Positions 39,474 through 48,758 of a stretch of DNA of 64,000 bases are shown in pieces. Every line of letters begins with the position of its first letter. Position 1 is the first letter of the stretch. A model generated the notes under the pieces. The model was not told where the DNA came from. It did not search any database and saw only the letters and a program-made list of their open reading frames with translations. The stretch spans positions 77,243 to 141,242 of the forward strand of contig NZ_LMCY01000043.1 of NCBI RefSeq assembly GCF_001425685.1, given 5' to 3'. The DNA is from Massilia sp. Root335 (GTDB lineage: Bacteria; Pseudomonadota; Gammaproteobacteria; Burkholderiales; Burkholderiaceae_D). The translations under genes were made by a program, and so were the position numbers.

Positions 39474-42350
39474 ATGGATCGGGGAACGAGCACACCGGCC
39501 TTGGTGGCCGAGGCATTGACATTGATCGCGGCGCCGGCCTGCGCCTGCGATGGTGAAGGCAGGATCTGGGCCGCGAACGCGGCGCTCGTCGAACTGGCCG
39601 GCGGCGCGGTCGACGGCCGTCCGCTGGTGTCGCTGTTCTGCGCGCACATGGCGGCGGCGCTGGCGGTCGAGATCCGCCTGTCGCTGGCCGGCGAGCGGCG
39701 CTGGGACGCGCTGATCGCGCAAGGTGCCCAGGGCCGGCCCGTCGAGGTGCGCGCCAAGCCGCTGCCGCCGGGCGCCGGGATCGCGGGCGCCGTCTTCGTG
39801 TTCGGCGACGTGCTCACGTTCGGCGACGGCCAGGCCGCGTTGCGCGGGCGCCTGCTGGAACAGGCCGCGGTGGTCGAGCATGCGCCGGTCGGCATCGCCG
39901 TCACCTTGCCCGACCTCGTCAAGTCCTGCAATCCGCGCATGGCCGAGATGCTGGGCTATGCGCCGGAAGAACTGGTCAACCACAGCCCGGCCCTGGTCTT
40001 CGCCACGCGCGCCCAGTACGAAGCGTTCATCGGCGAAGCCGTGACCGTGCTGACGAGCGGGAGCCTGTTCGAAAAGAACGACGTGCCGCTGCGCCACCGC
40101 GACGGCAGCACGATCTGGTGCCGCATCCGCGCCAAGGCCGTCGACATGAGCGCGCGCGAGGCGGGCACCGTGTGGATCGTGGAAGACGTCTCGGAAGCGC
40201 GCCAGGCGCTCACCGAGATCCAGGCGATCATGACCAACGCCACGATCGGCATCTTCTTCACGCGCGAGCGCACGATCACCCGCTACAACGGCTGCTTCGG
40301 CGCGATGTTCGGCTATGGGCCGGGCGAGGCGCTGGGCATGTCGACGCGCATGCTGTACGCGGACGACGCGGCGTTCGTCGAGACCGGACACCGGGCCTAC
40401 GGCGTGCTGGGACTGGGCGGCTCGTTCAAGGCCGAGATGGCGATGGTGCACCGGGACGGCACGCCGATGTGGGTCAACCTGATCGGCTATGCCGTCAATC
40501 CGCGCGAGCTCGGCACCGGCACGATGATCTGGATGATCGAGGACCGCACCGGCCAGAAGGCCGCCGAGGAATCGCTGCGCAACGCGCTGCTGGAAAACCA
40601 GGCGATCCTCGACAACGCGGTGCTGGGCATCGCCGTCGTCGAGAACGGCCGCACCTTGCACTGCAACCGCAAGATGGAAGAGTTGTTCGGGCACCGCGGC
40701 GGCAGCATCGAGGGCCTGCCCGTGCGCGAGCTGTATCCCGACGCCGCGGGGTGGATGACCGCGCGCGAACAGACCCGGCGCGACTTCGAGGCGGGGCGCG
40801 TGCACATGGCCGAGTACGAACTGGTGCGGCGCGACGGCAAGCGCTTCTGGGCGCGCCTGTCGGGCCGGCCGTTCGACCTGGCCGAGCGGGGTGGGCGCAG
40901 CGTGTGGCTGATCGACGACGTCACCGCCCAGCGCGAGGCCGCCGATGCGCTGCGGCGCGCGCGCGACGAACTCGAAGTGCGCGTCGAGGAACGCACTGCG
41001 GAGCTGCAGGCCGAGATCGTGGAGCGGCGCCAGGCCGAGGCGCGCGTGCACCACATGGCTTACCACGACGCGCTCACGGGCCTGCCGAACCGCGCGCTGC
41101 TGTCCGAACGCCTCGACCGCGCGCTGCTGGCGGCGCGCCGCGACGAGCTCAAACTGGCGCTGATGTTCATCGACCTGGACCGCTTCAAGACGATCAACGA
41201 TTCGCTCGGCCACCTGACCGGCGATTACCTGTTGAAGGAAGTGGCGCAGCGCCTGTGCCGCGTGGTGCGCGCCAGCGATACCGTCGCGCGCCTGGGCGGC
41301 GACGAATTCGTCGTGCTGGTGCCGGGCGTGCGCGCGGCCGAGGAATGCGGCCGCGTGGGCGACAAGATCATCGAGGCGCTGGCGGCGCCCGTCGAATTCG
41401 AAGGCCGCAGCCTGCACATCTCGCCGTCGATCGGCATCTGCCTGTACCCGGACGACGGCGCCGACGCGGCGAGCCTGATGCGCAAGGCCGACGCCGCGAT
41501 GTACTACGCCAAGGCGGCGGGCCGCAACAACTACCAGTTCTACGCCGAGCCGATGAACGCGGCGGCCGCGCGCCATTTCGAGCTGGAGACGCGCCTGCGC
41601 GGCGCCCTGGCGCGCGAGGAGTTCGCGCTGTTCTACCAGCCGATCGTCGGCACGCAGGACGGCCGCGTGCATGGCCTGGAAGTGCTGCTGCGCTGGCGCC
41701 ATCCGGAGCAGGGACTCGTGACGCCCGACGAGTTCATCCCGATCCTGGAAGAGAATGGCCTGATCGTGGCGGTCGGCGAGTGGGTGATCCGGCGCGCCTG
41801 CGAGCAGGCGATGGCCTGGCAGCGCGCGGGCCTGCCGGCATTGCCGCTGGCGGTGAACCTGTCGGCGCGCCAGTTCATGCACCGGGGCCTGATCCAGGCG
41901 ATCCGCGACATCGTCGACGACACCGGCATCGATCCGGGCCTGCTGGAATTCGAGATCACGGAGACGGCGCTGATGCAGCACGGCGGCCAGACGCTGGAGA
42001 CGCTGGGCCAGATCTACCGCATGGGCATCCGCCTGTCGATCGACGATTTCGGCACCGGCTATTCGAGCCTGGCGTACCTGAAGCGCTTCCCGGTCCGCAA
42101 GATCAAGATCGACCGCGCCTTCGTGCGCGACCTCGAGTCCAGCAGCGAGGACCAGGCCATCGTCGCCGCGATCATGGCGCTGGCGGGGAGCCTGCAGATG
42201 GCCGTCGTGGCCGAGGGCGTCGAGAACGATGCGCAGCTGGCGCTGCTGCGCCGCGCCGGCTGCGAGTATGCGCAGGGCTATCTGTTCGCGCGGCCGGTGG
42301 AGGCCGGCGCCGTCCCGGCGCTGCTGGCGGTCGAGAGCGCGGCGGATTAA
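39474..42350 (+). CDS. Four-PAS GGDEF-EAL cyclic di-GMP enzyme
   Basis: 958 residues, soluble. PAS domains occupy about 20-115, 125-240, 245-358 and 370-485, then a coiled coil (485-525), GGDEF (525-688) and EAL (700-950). GGDEF is intact at 608-612, with an inhibitory I-site RASD at 599-602. The EAL signature reads EVL (736-738). Other catalytic parts are present: E in TETALM, DDFG at 857-860, Lys876 and Glu915. Both synthesis and hydrolysis of cyclic di-GMP are therefore possible. ATG 39474 is chosen because AGGAAGAGGG lies just upstream. Its stop codon overlaps that of the convergent xthA. Confidence 0.93.
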   Translation: MDRGTSTPALVAEALTLIAAPACACDGEGRIWAANAALVELAGGAVDGRPLVSLFCAHMAAALAVEIRLSLAGERRWDALIAQGAQGRPVEVRAKPLPPGAGIAGAVFVFGDVLTFGDGQAALRGRLLEQAAVVEHAPVGIAVTLPDLVKSCNPRMAEMLGYAPEELVNHSPALVFATRAQYEAFIGEAVTVLTSGSLFEKNDVPLRHRDGSTIWCRIRAKAVDMSAREAGTVWIVEDVSEARQALTEIQAIMTNATIGIFFTRERTITRYNGCFGAMFGYGPGEALGMSTRMLYADDAAFVETGHRAYGVLGLGGSFKAEMAMVHRDGTPMWVNLIGYAVNPRELGTGTMIWMIEDRTGQKAAEESLRNALLENQAILDNAVLGIAVVENGRTLHCNRKMEELFGHRGGSIEGLPVRELYPDAAGWMTAREQTRRDFEAGRVHMAEYELVRRDGKRFWARLSGRPFDLAERGGRSVWLIDDVTAQREAADALRRARDELEVRVEERTAELQAEIVERRQAEARVHHMAYHDALTGLPNRALLSERLDRALLAARRDELKLALMFIDLDRFKTINDSLGHLTGDYLLKEVAQRLCRVVRASDTVARLGGDEFVVLVPGVRAAEECGRVGDKIIEALAAPVEFEGRSLHISPSIGICLYPDDGADAASLMRKADAAMYYAKAAGRNNYQFYAEPMNAAAARHFELETRLRGALAREEFALFYQPIVGTQDGRVHGLEVLLRWRHPEQGLVTPDEFIPILEENGLIVAVGEWVIRRACEQAMAWQRAGLPALPLAVNLSARQFMHRGLIQAIRDIVDDTGIDPGLLEFEITETALMQHGGQTLETLGQIYRMGIRLSIDDFGTGYSSLAYLKRFPVRKIKIDRAFVRDLESSSEDQAIVAAIMALAGSLQMAVVAEGVENDAQLALLRRAGCEYAQGYLFARPVEAGAVPALLAVESAAD

Positions 42351-43111
42351 ACGATGGTCGCGATGACCGGCGTGTGATCCGACGGTTGCTCCCACTTGCG
42401 CGGATCGCGGTCGATGACGCACGCCTCGCAACGCCTGGCGAGCGCCTGCGACAGCAGGATGTGGTCGATGCGCAGCCCGCGGTTGCGGCGGAACGCCATC
42501 TGGCGGTAATCCCACCAGCTGTACTGCTTCTCGGGCTGTTCGAACAGCCGGAACGCGTCGACGAGTCCCAGGCCGCACAGCTCGCGCAGGGCCCCGCGCT
42601 CGAGGTCGGAGCAGTGGATCTGGCCGGCCCACAGTTCCGGATCGTGCACGTCGCGGTCTTCGGGCGCGATGTTGTAGTCGCCGAGGATCGCGAACTGTTC
42701 GTGGATCGCGAGTTCTTCGCCGACCCACGTGCGCAGCGCGTCGAACCAGCCCAGCTTGTAGGCGTATTTGTCCGAACCGACGGCCTGGCCGTTCGGCACG
42801 TAGGCGCAGATGAAGCGCACGCCCCCGATGGTCGCGGCGATCAGGCGCTGCTGCTCGTCCTGGTAATGCGGATTGTTGCGCACGACGTCGGCGATGGGGA
42901 GGCGCGACAGGATCGCCACGCCGTTATACGTCTTCTGGCCGCTGAACACGACTTCGTAGCCGGCCGCGTTGATCTCGGCGACGGGGAATTTGTCGTCGGT
43001 GAGCTTCGTCTCCTGGAGGCAGAGCACGTCGACGGGGTTGGCGGTCAACCACTGGAGCAGGTGCGGCAGGCGCACTTTCAGGGAGTTGACGTTCCAGGTG
43101 GCGATTTTCAT
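42347..43111 (-). CDS. xthA: Exodeoxyribonuclease III
   Basis: 254 residues of the exonuclease III/AP endonuclease family: MKIATWNVNSLKVRL at the start, catalytic Glu34 in LQETKL, the Asp/Asn motif GDYNIAPEDRDVHD, RIDHILLS, and the terminal SDHTPVIA with the catalytic His. It cuts at abasic sites and removes 3' blocks in base-excision repair. The ATG at 43111 gives the family N-terminus. An upstream in-frame ATG would add a Cys-rich extension and is rejected. The stop shares TTAA with the stop of the convergent cyclic di-GMP gene. Confidence 0.95.
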   Translation of the reverse strand: MKIATWNVNSLKVRLPHLLQWLTANPVDVLCLQETKLTDDKFPVAEINAAGYEVVFSGQKTYNGVAILSRLPIADVVRNNPHYQDEQQRLIAATIGGVRFICAYVPNGQAVGSDKYAYKLGWFDALRTWVGEELAIHEQFAILGDYNIAPEDRDVHDPELWAGQIHCSDLERGALRELCGLGLVDAFRLFEQPEKQYSWWDYRQMAFRRNRGLRIDHILLSQALARRCEACVIDRDPRKWEQPSDHTPVIATIV

Positions 43112-43648
43112 TGTTTTTTCTCTGCGGTGAAAATGGGAGTAAATTGCGGCTTGGCAAGTAGAGATTGTACCGGACGCGGACCCATCATCCGCCGTGCCCG
43201 CCGGCGCTGACCCACACGGACAATATCGAGCCTGCATAAATGGCTGTTCTTTTGCCGTCCGTTACCGTTGTTGTTACCCATCATGACTCGCAAAGCCGCG
43301 ACACGATTGTCGTTATTTGTGCGGATTGCAACAAACATGTCGTAAAATTATTGTCCACAGAGTAAAAATTCGTAACGAGGCTGGAAAGTTGCGCCGAACT
43401 GTGACAAGATGTAACAATCACAGCAAGAGAAGCGGCATTTACGTATCGTCTCCTTCTCAAAAGAAAAAAATTGCAGTAGGCCAACTTACGTTGTACTATT
43501 GGCATATTGCTCTGGGACCAAGTATTCGAAAGCAATCCGTTGCTTTGATATATGGTTGCCTTGGTCGGTCGAGCGACCGCCTCAGGTAGGTGTGTAACGA
43601 TCGCGGATCCGAGAGCAGGATTTGCACACAGCTTTGTAAAGGACAACA
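43112..43648. other. Long intergenic region upstream of a small hypothetical operon
   Basis: 537 bp with lower G+C than the surroundings. It contains the xthA promoter and that of the gene at 43649. Small open frames on both strands (for example 43317-43589) lack ribosome-binding sites and protein-like composition. Nothing resembling a tRNA, riboswitch or terminator was found. A regulatory RNA cannot be excluded, since AT-rich promoter-like sequence is spread over 43320-43480. Confidence 0.4.
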
Positions 43649-43999
43649 ATGCGCCAAGCATTTGAAGCATGGGCCCAACGCGATGGCCACATTGTCCGGC
43701 GTCGTGAAGACAAGCCGGAAGAGTACCTCGTGTACGAAACCCAACGCCGCTGGCTGATCTGGCAGGCCGCGCTGGCACACGGGCAGAAGGCTGCGGCCGA
43801 GGCGCCGCAGAAATTCGCGCCGTCCGAGAACCCGCCGCAGAAGATGCAGGCCGACGAGGCGAGCGTACGCAATCGCGTGCTCAACGAGGTGCTGGACGCT
43901 TTCAGCGAGCTCGACGACAACGCCGGTGTCGAAGGCATCGTCAAGGTCATCCAGAACCTCAAGAAGAAGAGTCGCGCCGCGGTCGAAGAAAAGGCCTGA
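43649..43999 (+). CDS. Hypothetical protein
   Basis: 116 residues without membrane segments. The N-terminal half is rich in aromatic and charged residues (MRQAFEAWAQRDGHIVRRRE, then YETQRRWLIWQAAL). A Pro/Gln linker follows at about 52-68 and the C-terminal part is a helix with acidic and basic stretches (NAGVEGIVKVIQNLKKKSR). I recognise no named family. The stop TGA shares its A with the ATG of the DUF1653 gene, so the two are translationally coupled. Ribosome-binding site AAAGGACA is just upstream. Confidence 0.65.
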   Translation: MRQAFEAWAQRDGHIVRRREDKPEEYLVYETQRRWLIWQAALAHGQKAAAEAPQKFAPSENPPQKMQADEASVRNRVLNEVLDAFSELDDNAGVEGIVKVIQNLKKKSRAAVEEKA

Positions 44000-44193
44000 T
44001 GCGTTTCCGCCACTACAAGGGCGGGGTGTACGAGGTGGTCTGCGAGGCCACCCTCGAGGCCGACCACACGGCCGTGGTCGTGTATCGCGGGCAGGACGGC
44101 AAGACCTGGGTCCGCCCGCGCGACGCTTTCTATGGATCGGTCGACGTGGACGGCGCGCGTGTGCCGCGCTTCACGCCGGTCGCCGCCGCCTGA
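43999..44193 (+). CDS. DUF1653 domain protein
   Basis: 64 residues, MRFRHYKGGVYEVVCEATLE at the start, with the KGGVYEVV hallmark of DUF1653 and the C-terminal PRDAFYGSVDVDG. These are small single-domain proteins of unknown function found widely in bacteria. Length is typical. It is coupled by a one-base overlap (TGATG) to the preceding hypothetical gene, which may be its partner. Confidence 0.82.
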   Translation: MRFRHYKGGVYEVVCEATLEADHTAVVVYRGQDGKTWVRPRDAFYGSVDVDGARVPRFTPVAAA

Positions 44194-44284
44194 CCATGCC
44201 ATCCCGGCGATCCCGGGATGCGCTTCGCCTCATGTCTTCCCGATTGCCGCCGTAAACGGACAGGTATGCATTCCCGGTGAAGAC

Positions 44285-44755
44285 ATGTTCCATCTTTATT
44301 TCCGTATCGCCTGCGCGCTGGCGCTGTCCGCCGTCCTGGGCGGCTGTGTGACGGCTCCGGCCGAGACATCGGCGCAGCAGCTGGAAGTCCACGCCATCCT
44401 CGACCACCGCGAGGTGACGGGCGTCGGCTGCGTGCTGTCGAACGCGGCCGGGCGCTGGTTCGTCGTGGCGCCGGGCCGGGTCACGGTCGAGCGCAGCCGC
44501 AGTCCGCTGACGATCGATTGCGCGCGCGACGGCGCGGGCAGTGCGCTCGAGGTGACGCAGGCGCGCAACACCTCGCTGTTCGACACCGGCCGGCTGATCG
44601 GCAGCATCATCGTGCGCGTCGGCGGCACCCATGCGGACCCGTACGACGGCTCGGGCGTCGCGTACGAATCGACCCTGACCGTGCTCATGCATCCGGCGGC
44701 GACCCGGTCCGGCGCGCCGGATGCGCCCTCGGACACCGGCAACGTCGTCTTCTGA
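44285..44755 (+). CDS. Putative lipoprotein
   Basis: 156 residues. The signal sequence MFHLYFRIACALALSAVLGGC ends in an LGGC lipobox, so the mature protein would be lipidated. The rest is beta-rich (LEVHAILDHREVTGVGCVLSNAAG, RWFVVAPGRVTVERS) with two further Cys that may pair. No family is recognised. ATG 44285 is chosen because the signal sequence begins there. The longer frame upstream is Pro/Arg-rich noise. It converges on pepA. Confidence 0.65.
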   Translation: MFHLYFRIACALALSAVLGGCVTAPAETSAQQLEVHAILDHREVTGVGCVLSNAAGRWFVVAPGRVTVERSRSPLTIDCARDGAGSALEVTQARNTSLFDTGRLIGSIIVRVGGTHADPYDGSGVAYESTLTVLMHPAATRSGAPDAPSDTGNVVF

Positions 44756-44770
44756 CCACGCAATGAACAA

Positions 44771-44788
44771 CGGACGCCGCGGCGTCCG
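44771..44788. terminator. Palindrome between convergent lipoprotein gene and pepA
   Basis: The perfect 18-bp palindrome CGGACGCCGCGGCGTCCG lies between two convergent stops (44755 and 44813). It can form a hairpin on either strand, but T-runs are absent, so termination is only suggested. Confidence 0.4.
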
Positions 44789-44812
44789 TCGTGACGTCGT
44801 CTACGGCGCCGC

Positions 44813-46309
44813 TTACACGCGGTTCAGCAGGAACGTGGCCAGCAGGGGCACTGGGCGGCCGGTCGCACCCTTGGCCGCACCCGATTTCCACGCCGTGCCG
44901 GCGATGTCCAGGTGCGCCCACGTGTAGTTGCGCGTGAAGTTCTCCAGGAAGCACGCGGCCGTGATCGACGCGCCGCCCGGCGTGCCGATGTTGGCCAGGT
45001 CGGCGAAGTTCGACTTGAGCTGCTCGCTGTAGTTCTCGCCGATGGGGAAGCGCCAGGCGGCGTCGCTCGCCTGCGTGCCGGCGTCCAGCAGTTCCTGGGC
45101 GAGGGCGTCGTGGGCGTCGTCGTGGCGGGTGAACAGGCCCGACGTGTGGTGGCCCAGGGCGACGATGCAGGCGCCCGTCAGCGTGGCGATGTCGACGACG
45201 GCGGCCGGCTTGAAGCGCTCGGCGTAGGTCAGGGCGTCGGCCAGGATCAGGCGGCCCTCGGCGTCCGTATTCAGGACCTCGATGGTGGTGCCGTTCATCG
45301 CCGTGACGATGTCGCCCGGCTTGGTGGCGCGGCCCGACGGCATGTTCTCGCAGGCGGCGACGATGCCGACCACGTTCAGCTTGAGGCCCATCTCGCCGAT
45401 CGCGCGGAAGGTGCCCAGCACCGAGCCGGCGCCGCACATGTCGTACTTCATCTCGTCCATGTTCGGACCAGGCTTGAGCGAGATGCCGCCCGTGTCGAAC
45501 GTGATGCCCTTGCCGACGAGGACGACCGGCGCATCGTTCTTCTTGCCGCCGTTGTGCTTGAGGACGATGAATTTCGGCGGCTCGTCGCTGCCGCGGGTCA
45601 CGGACAGGAAGCTGCCCATCTTGAGGGCTTCGAGCTGCTTGCGGTCCAGGACTTCGACGTCGAAGCCGTAGTCGCCGGCCAGCTTCTTCGCCGTGTTCGC
45701 GAGGTAGGTCGGGGTGCAGACGTTCGGCGACAGGTTGCCCAGTTCTTTCGTGAGGTTCATGCCGCCCGCGATGGCCTGGGCCTGCGCCAGCGCGGCCTTC
45801 AGCGCGGGCGTCGCCTGCGGGACGGCGACGGCCACCTTGCGCACGCCCGTGGGGGCAGGGTCCTTCTTGCTCTTTTGCGCGTCGCTGCGGAATTCGAGGT
45901 CGCTGGCGGCGACGACGATGCTGCGCAGGGCCCAGTTCAGGTCGCGCGCTTTCACATTATCGAGCGGGAATGCGATAATGGCATCCTGCGCGCCCAGCGA
46001 AGCGAAGGTTTTCAGGGCAGCGGACACGGCACCGGCAAAGCTTTTCTCGCTGACGGCTTCGTCGGCACCCATGCCGACCAGCAGCACGCGGGCAGCGCTC
46101 ACGCCGGGAACGCCGCGCAGCAGCAGGGTGGAGCCGGGCTTGCCGGAGATGTCACCCGACTTGACGGCAGCGCTGACGGCGCCGTTCAGATCGAGGGCTT
46201 TGGCCGCCTCCGACAATTTCTTGTTTTCGAACACCGCGACTGCCACACAGCCCGATTTGGCTGCGGTCAGCGTGTTTTTTGTGTCGAATGCTTTTATGCT
46301 AAAGTCCAT
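44813..46309 (-). CDS. pepA: Leucyl aminopeptidase (M17)
   Basis: 498 residues. The C-terminal catalytic domain has the two-metal site and signatures of family M17: GKGITFDTGGISLKPG, YDMCGAGSV and NTDAEGRLILADAL. The N-terminal domain begins MDFSIKAFDTKNTLT. The enzyme removes N-terminal residues from peptides. In E. coli the homologue also binds DNA as XerB. A GGAG precedes the ATG at 46309. It is divergent from lptF, an arrangement common in Betaproteobacteria and Gammaproteobacteria. Confidence 0.96.
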   Translation of the reverse strand: MDFSIKAFDTKNTLTAAKSGCVAVAVFENKKLSEAAKALDLNGAVSAAVKSGDISGKPGSTLLLRGVPGVSAARVLLVGMGADEAVSEKSFAGAVSAALKTFASLGAQDAIIAFPLDNVKARDLNWALRSIVVAASDLEFRSDAQKSKKDPAPTGVRKVAVAVPQATPALKAALAQAQAIAGGMNLTKELGNLSPNVCTPTYLANTAKKLAGDYGFDVEVLDRKQLEALKMGSFLSVTRGSDEPPKFIVLKHNGGKKNDAPVVLVGKGITFDTGGISLKPGPNMDEMKYDMCGAGSVLGTFRAIGEMGLKLNVVGIVAACENMPSGRATKPGDIVTAMNGTTIEVLNTDAEGRLILADALTYAERFKPAAVVDIATLTGACIVALGHHTSGLFTRHDDAHDALAQELLDAGTQASDAAWRFPIGENYSEQLKSNFADLANIGTPGGASITAACFLENFTRNYTWAHLDIAGTAWKSGAAKGATGRPVPLLATFLLNRV

Positions 46310-46422
46310 TTGATTCTCCGTTTCGAGTTTTTGACGCGCGTGCTGTCCAAGGAACCCTCGTGATGGCGCCCGCTCGTGACGGTTCCCCGGGGTTCCTTCA
46401 AACCAGCAATTATAACTATCGA

Positions 46423-47577
46423 ATGATTTTCCAACGCGCCCTACAGCGTGAATTGGCCAGTGTGGCCGGTGCCACCTTCACGGTCCTGTTTACGATCTTC
46501 GTCACCTGGACCCTGATCTCCATCCTCGGCAAGGCCGCGGGCGGCAAGGTCGCCTCGAGCGACGTGCTGGCGCTGATCGGCTTTTCGGTGCTGAATTATC
46601 TGCCAACTATCCTCATTCTTACCAGCTTTATCGCGGTCATCGTCACCATCACGCGCAGCTACCGCGACTCCGAGATGGTCGTGTGGTTCGCGTCCGGCCG
46701 GTCGCTGATGCGCTGGGTGGGGCCGGTGCTCGTCTTCGGCCTGCCGCTCGTGGCGCTGGTGGCCGTGCTGTCCTTCGTCGCGACGCCGTGGGCCAAGATG
46801 AAGAGCGCGGAGTTCGTCGAGCGCTTCGAGAAGCGCGAAGACCTCAAGCGCGTGTCGCCCGGCCAGTTCCGCGAGTCGACGTCGACCAACCGCGTGTTCT
46901 TCGTCGAAGGCAGCACGCGCGGATCGACCGTCGTGCAGAACGTGTTCGTGAATTCCGTCGACGAGAGCGGCAGCTCGATCGTCGTCGCCAAGGAGGGCGT
47001 GATCGAGCCGGACGGCAAGGGCGGCCAGTACCTCGTGCTCAAGAACGGCCGGCGCTACCTGGGCCATCCGGGGCGGGCCGATTTCCAGTCGATGGAATTC
47101 GAGCGCTACCGCATGCGCGTGAGCAGCCAGGTGCCCATGATGGGCACCGACACGCCGGCCGACGCGCTGTCCACGCCCGCGCTGCTGGCGCTGCCGGACA
47201 ACCGCTTCACGAACGCCGAACTGCTGTACCGCATCTCGGCGCCGATCACGTGCGTCGTGCTGATGCTGCTGGCGATTCCGCTCGGCTTCGTCAATCCGCG
47301 CGCCGGCAGCTCCGCGAACCTGATCCTCGCGCTGCTGATCTTTTTCACGTACAGCAACCTGTCGAAACTGTTCGAGGCCAGCGTCAAGCAGGGCAAGATG
47401 GGCTTCGGCATGGCGTGGTGGCCGCTGCACGTGTTCGCGATCCTCGTCGTGGCCGGGCTGTTCGCCTGGCGCCTGAACGTCAACCACCGCTGGCACCCGC
47501 TCGCGCTGCTGGGCGCCTTCAAGCGCCGCCGCCTGCTGCGCGACGCGCGCAGCGCGGCGCGGGAAGGCGCGCAATGA
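46423..47577 (+). CDS. lptF: LPS export ABC transporter permease LptF
   Basis: 384 residues of the YjgP/YjgQ family. Three N-terminal membrane helices (first MIFQRALQRELASVAGATFT onward), a periplasmic beta-jellyroll domain (about 125-265), and three C-terminal helices with IPLGFVNPRAGSS. LptF and LptG form the membrane part of the LptB2FG extractor that moves lipopolysaccharide to the LptC-A bridge. The ATG at 46423 gives the family N-terminus. In-frame ATGs at 46360 and 46363 are less likely. The 3' end overlaps the lptG start (ATGA). Confidence 0.94.
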   Translation: MIFQRALQRELASVAGATFTVLFTIFVTWTLISILGKAAGGKVASSDVLALIGFSVLNYLPTILILTSFIAVIVTITRSYRDSEMVVWFASGRSLMRWVGPVLVFGLPLVALVAVLSFVATPWAKMKSAEFVERFEKREDLKRVSPGQFRESTSTNRVFFVEGSTRGSTVVQNVFVNSVDESGSSIVVAKEGVIEPDGKGGQYLVLKNGRRYLGHPGRADFQSMEFERYRMRVSSQVPMMGTDTPADALSTPALLALPDNRFTNAELLYRISAPITCVVLMLLAIPLGFVNPRAGSSANLILALLIFFTYSNLSKLFEASVKQGKMGFGMAWWPLHVFAILVVAGLFAWRLNVNHRWHPLALLGAFKRRRLLRDARSAAREGAQ

Positions 47578-48758
47578 AGATCCTGCAGCGCTACTTCTTC
47601 GTCAACATCGCGCAGGCCGTCGCCTTCGTGCTCGTGGCCTTCCTCGGCCTCATCGCGTTCATGGACCTGACCCAGGAACTGCCGGCGGTGGGCAAGGGCG
47701 GCTACATGATCCAGCACGCGGTGCTGTACGTACTGCTGCTCGTTCCCGGCCACGTGTACGAAGTGATGCCCGTGGCCGCGCTGATCGGCACCATCTACAC
47801 GATGGCGCAGTTCGCGCAGAGTTCGGAATTCACGATCATGCGCGCGTCGTCGATGTCGACGCAGCAGGCCGGCATCATCCTGGCCAAGATCGGCGTGCTG
47901 TTCGTCGCGCTCACGTTCATCTTCGGTGAACTGATCACGCCGCGCACGGCGCCGATCGCGGAACGCGTGCGCCTGTCCGCGAAGGGCGCGACGGTGTCGG
48001 CCGAATTCCGCTCCGGCATGTGGACCAAGGACACGATCCACGCGGACGGCGTGAAAGGCCCCGTGACGGGCTCGCGCTTCTTCAACGCGCGCCAGATCCG
48101 CCCGGACGGCCAGCTGGTCGACGTGCGCCTGTACGAGTTCGACACCGCCATGCGCATGCGGTCGCTGATCACGGCCGCCAGTGCCACGTTCAGCGGCAAC
48201 AGCACGTGGCGCCTGAACGACGTCACGGAGACGCTGTTCGCGAACAGCCGCGAGCTGCCGGCGCCGGACACGCCCGTCGCGGCCGGCCTGACCATCCAGA
48301 GCCGGTTCGGCCAGGACACGGCGTCCGTCTCCACGCGCAAGGTCGCCAGCCTCGACCTCGTGTCGGAGATCACGCCCAAGATCCTGTCCGTGTCGCGTTC
48401 CGATCCGGCGCAGATGTCGGCCAACGAGCTGGCCGTGTACACGCGCCACCTGGCCGAGAACCGCCAGGAGACGGAGCGCTTCAAGATCGCGTTCTGGAAA
48501 AAGCTGTTCGACCCGCTCTCGATCTTCGTGCTGATGGCGCTCGCGCTGCCGTTCGGCTACCTGCACACCCGCAGCGGCGGCGTGAGCCTCAAGATCTTCA
48601 TCGGCATCATGATCGGCGTGAGCTTCCTGTTGATTAACTCGTTGTTTTCGCACGTGGGCATGTTGTCGACCTGGCCGGCCTTCGTGACGGCGGCCGCGCC
48701 CAGCCTGCTGTTCCTGCTGCTGGCGATCGGCGCCCTGCGCTGGGTGGAGAGACATTGA
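47574..48758 (+). CDS. lptG: LPS export ABC transporter permease LptG
   Basis: 394 residues with the same layout as LptF: N-terminal helices (MKILQRYFFVNIAQAVAFVL), a periplasmic jellyroll and C-terminal helices (FDPLSIFVLMALALPFGYL). The motif IGTIYTMAQFAQSSEFTIMR is the coupling-helix region that contacts LptB. The start overlaps the lptF stop by 4 bp, and its own stop shares one base with the cbiX start. lptB is not in the window. Confidence 0.94.
   Translation: MKILQRYFFVNIAQAVAFVLVAFLGLIAFMDLTQELPAVGKGGYMIQHAVLYVLLLVPGHVYEVMPVAALIGTIYTMAQFAQSSEFTIMRASSMSTQQAGIILAKIGVLFVALTFIFGELITPRTAPIAERVRLSAKGATVSAEFRSGMWTKDTIHADGVKGPVTGSRFFNARQIRPDGQLVDVRLYEFDTAMRMRSLITAASATFSGNSTWRLNDVTETLFANSRELPAPDTPVAAGLTIQSRFGQDTASVSTRKVASLDLVSEITPKILSVSRSDPAQMSANELAVYTRHLAENRQETERFKIAFWKKLFDPLSIFVLMALALPFGYLHTRSGGVSLKIFIGIMIGVSFLLINSLFSHVGMLSTWPAFVTAAAPSLLFLLLAIGALRWVERH

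Noticed and set aside
39462..42728. Open frame of 1088 codons antisense to the GGDEF-EAL gene
   Set aside because: The + strand has six intact domains with catalytic motifs. The antisense product is low-complexity Arg/Ala/His sequence.
43351..43359. TTGTCCACA, one mismatch from a DnaA box
   Set aside because: A single near-match in AT-rich intergenic DNA, with no other boxes, no dnaA/dnaN neighbours and no AT-rich unwinding element.
43281..43778. Minus-strand frame of 165 codons upstream of the DUF1653 operon
   Set aside because: It overlaps the start of a better supported + strand gene, has no ribosome-binding site and no protein-like pattern.
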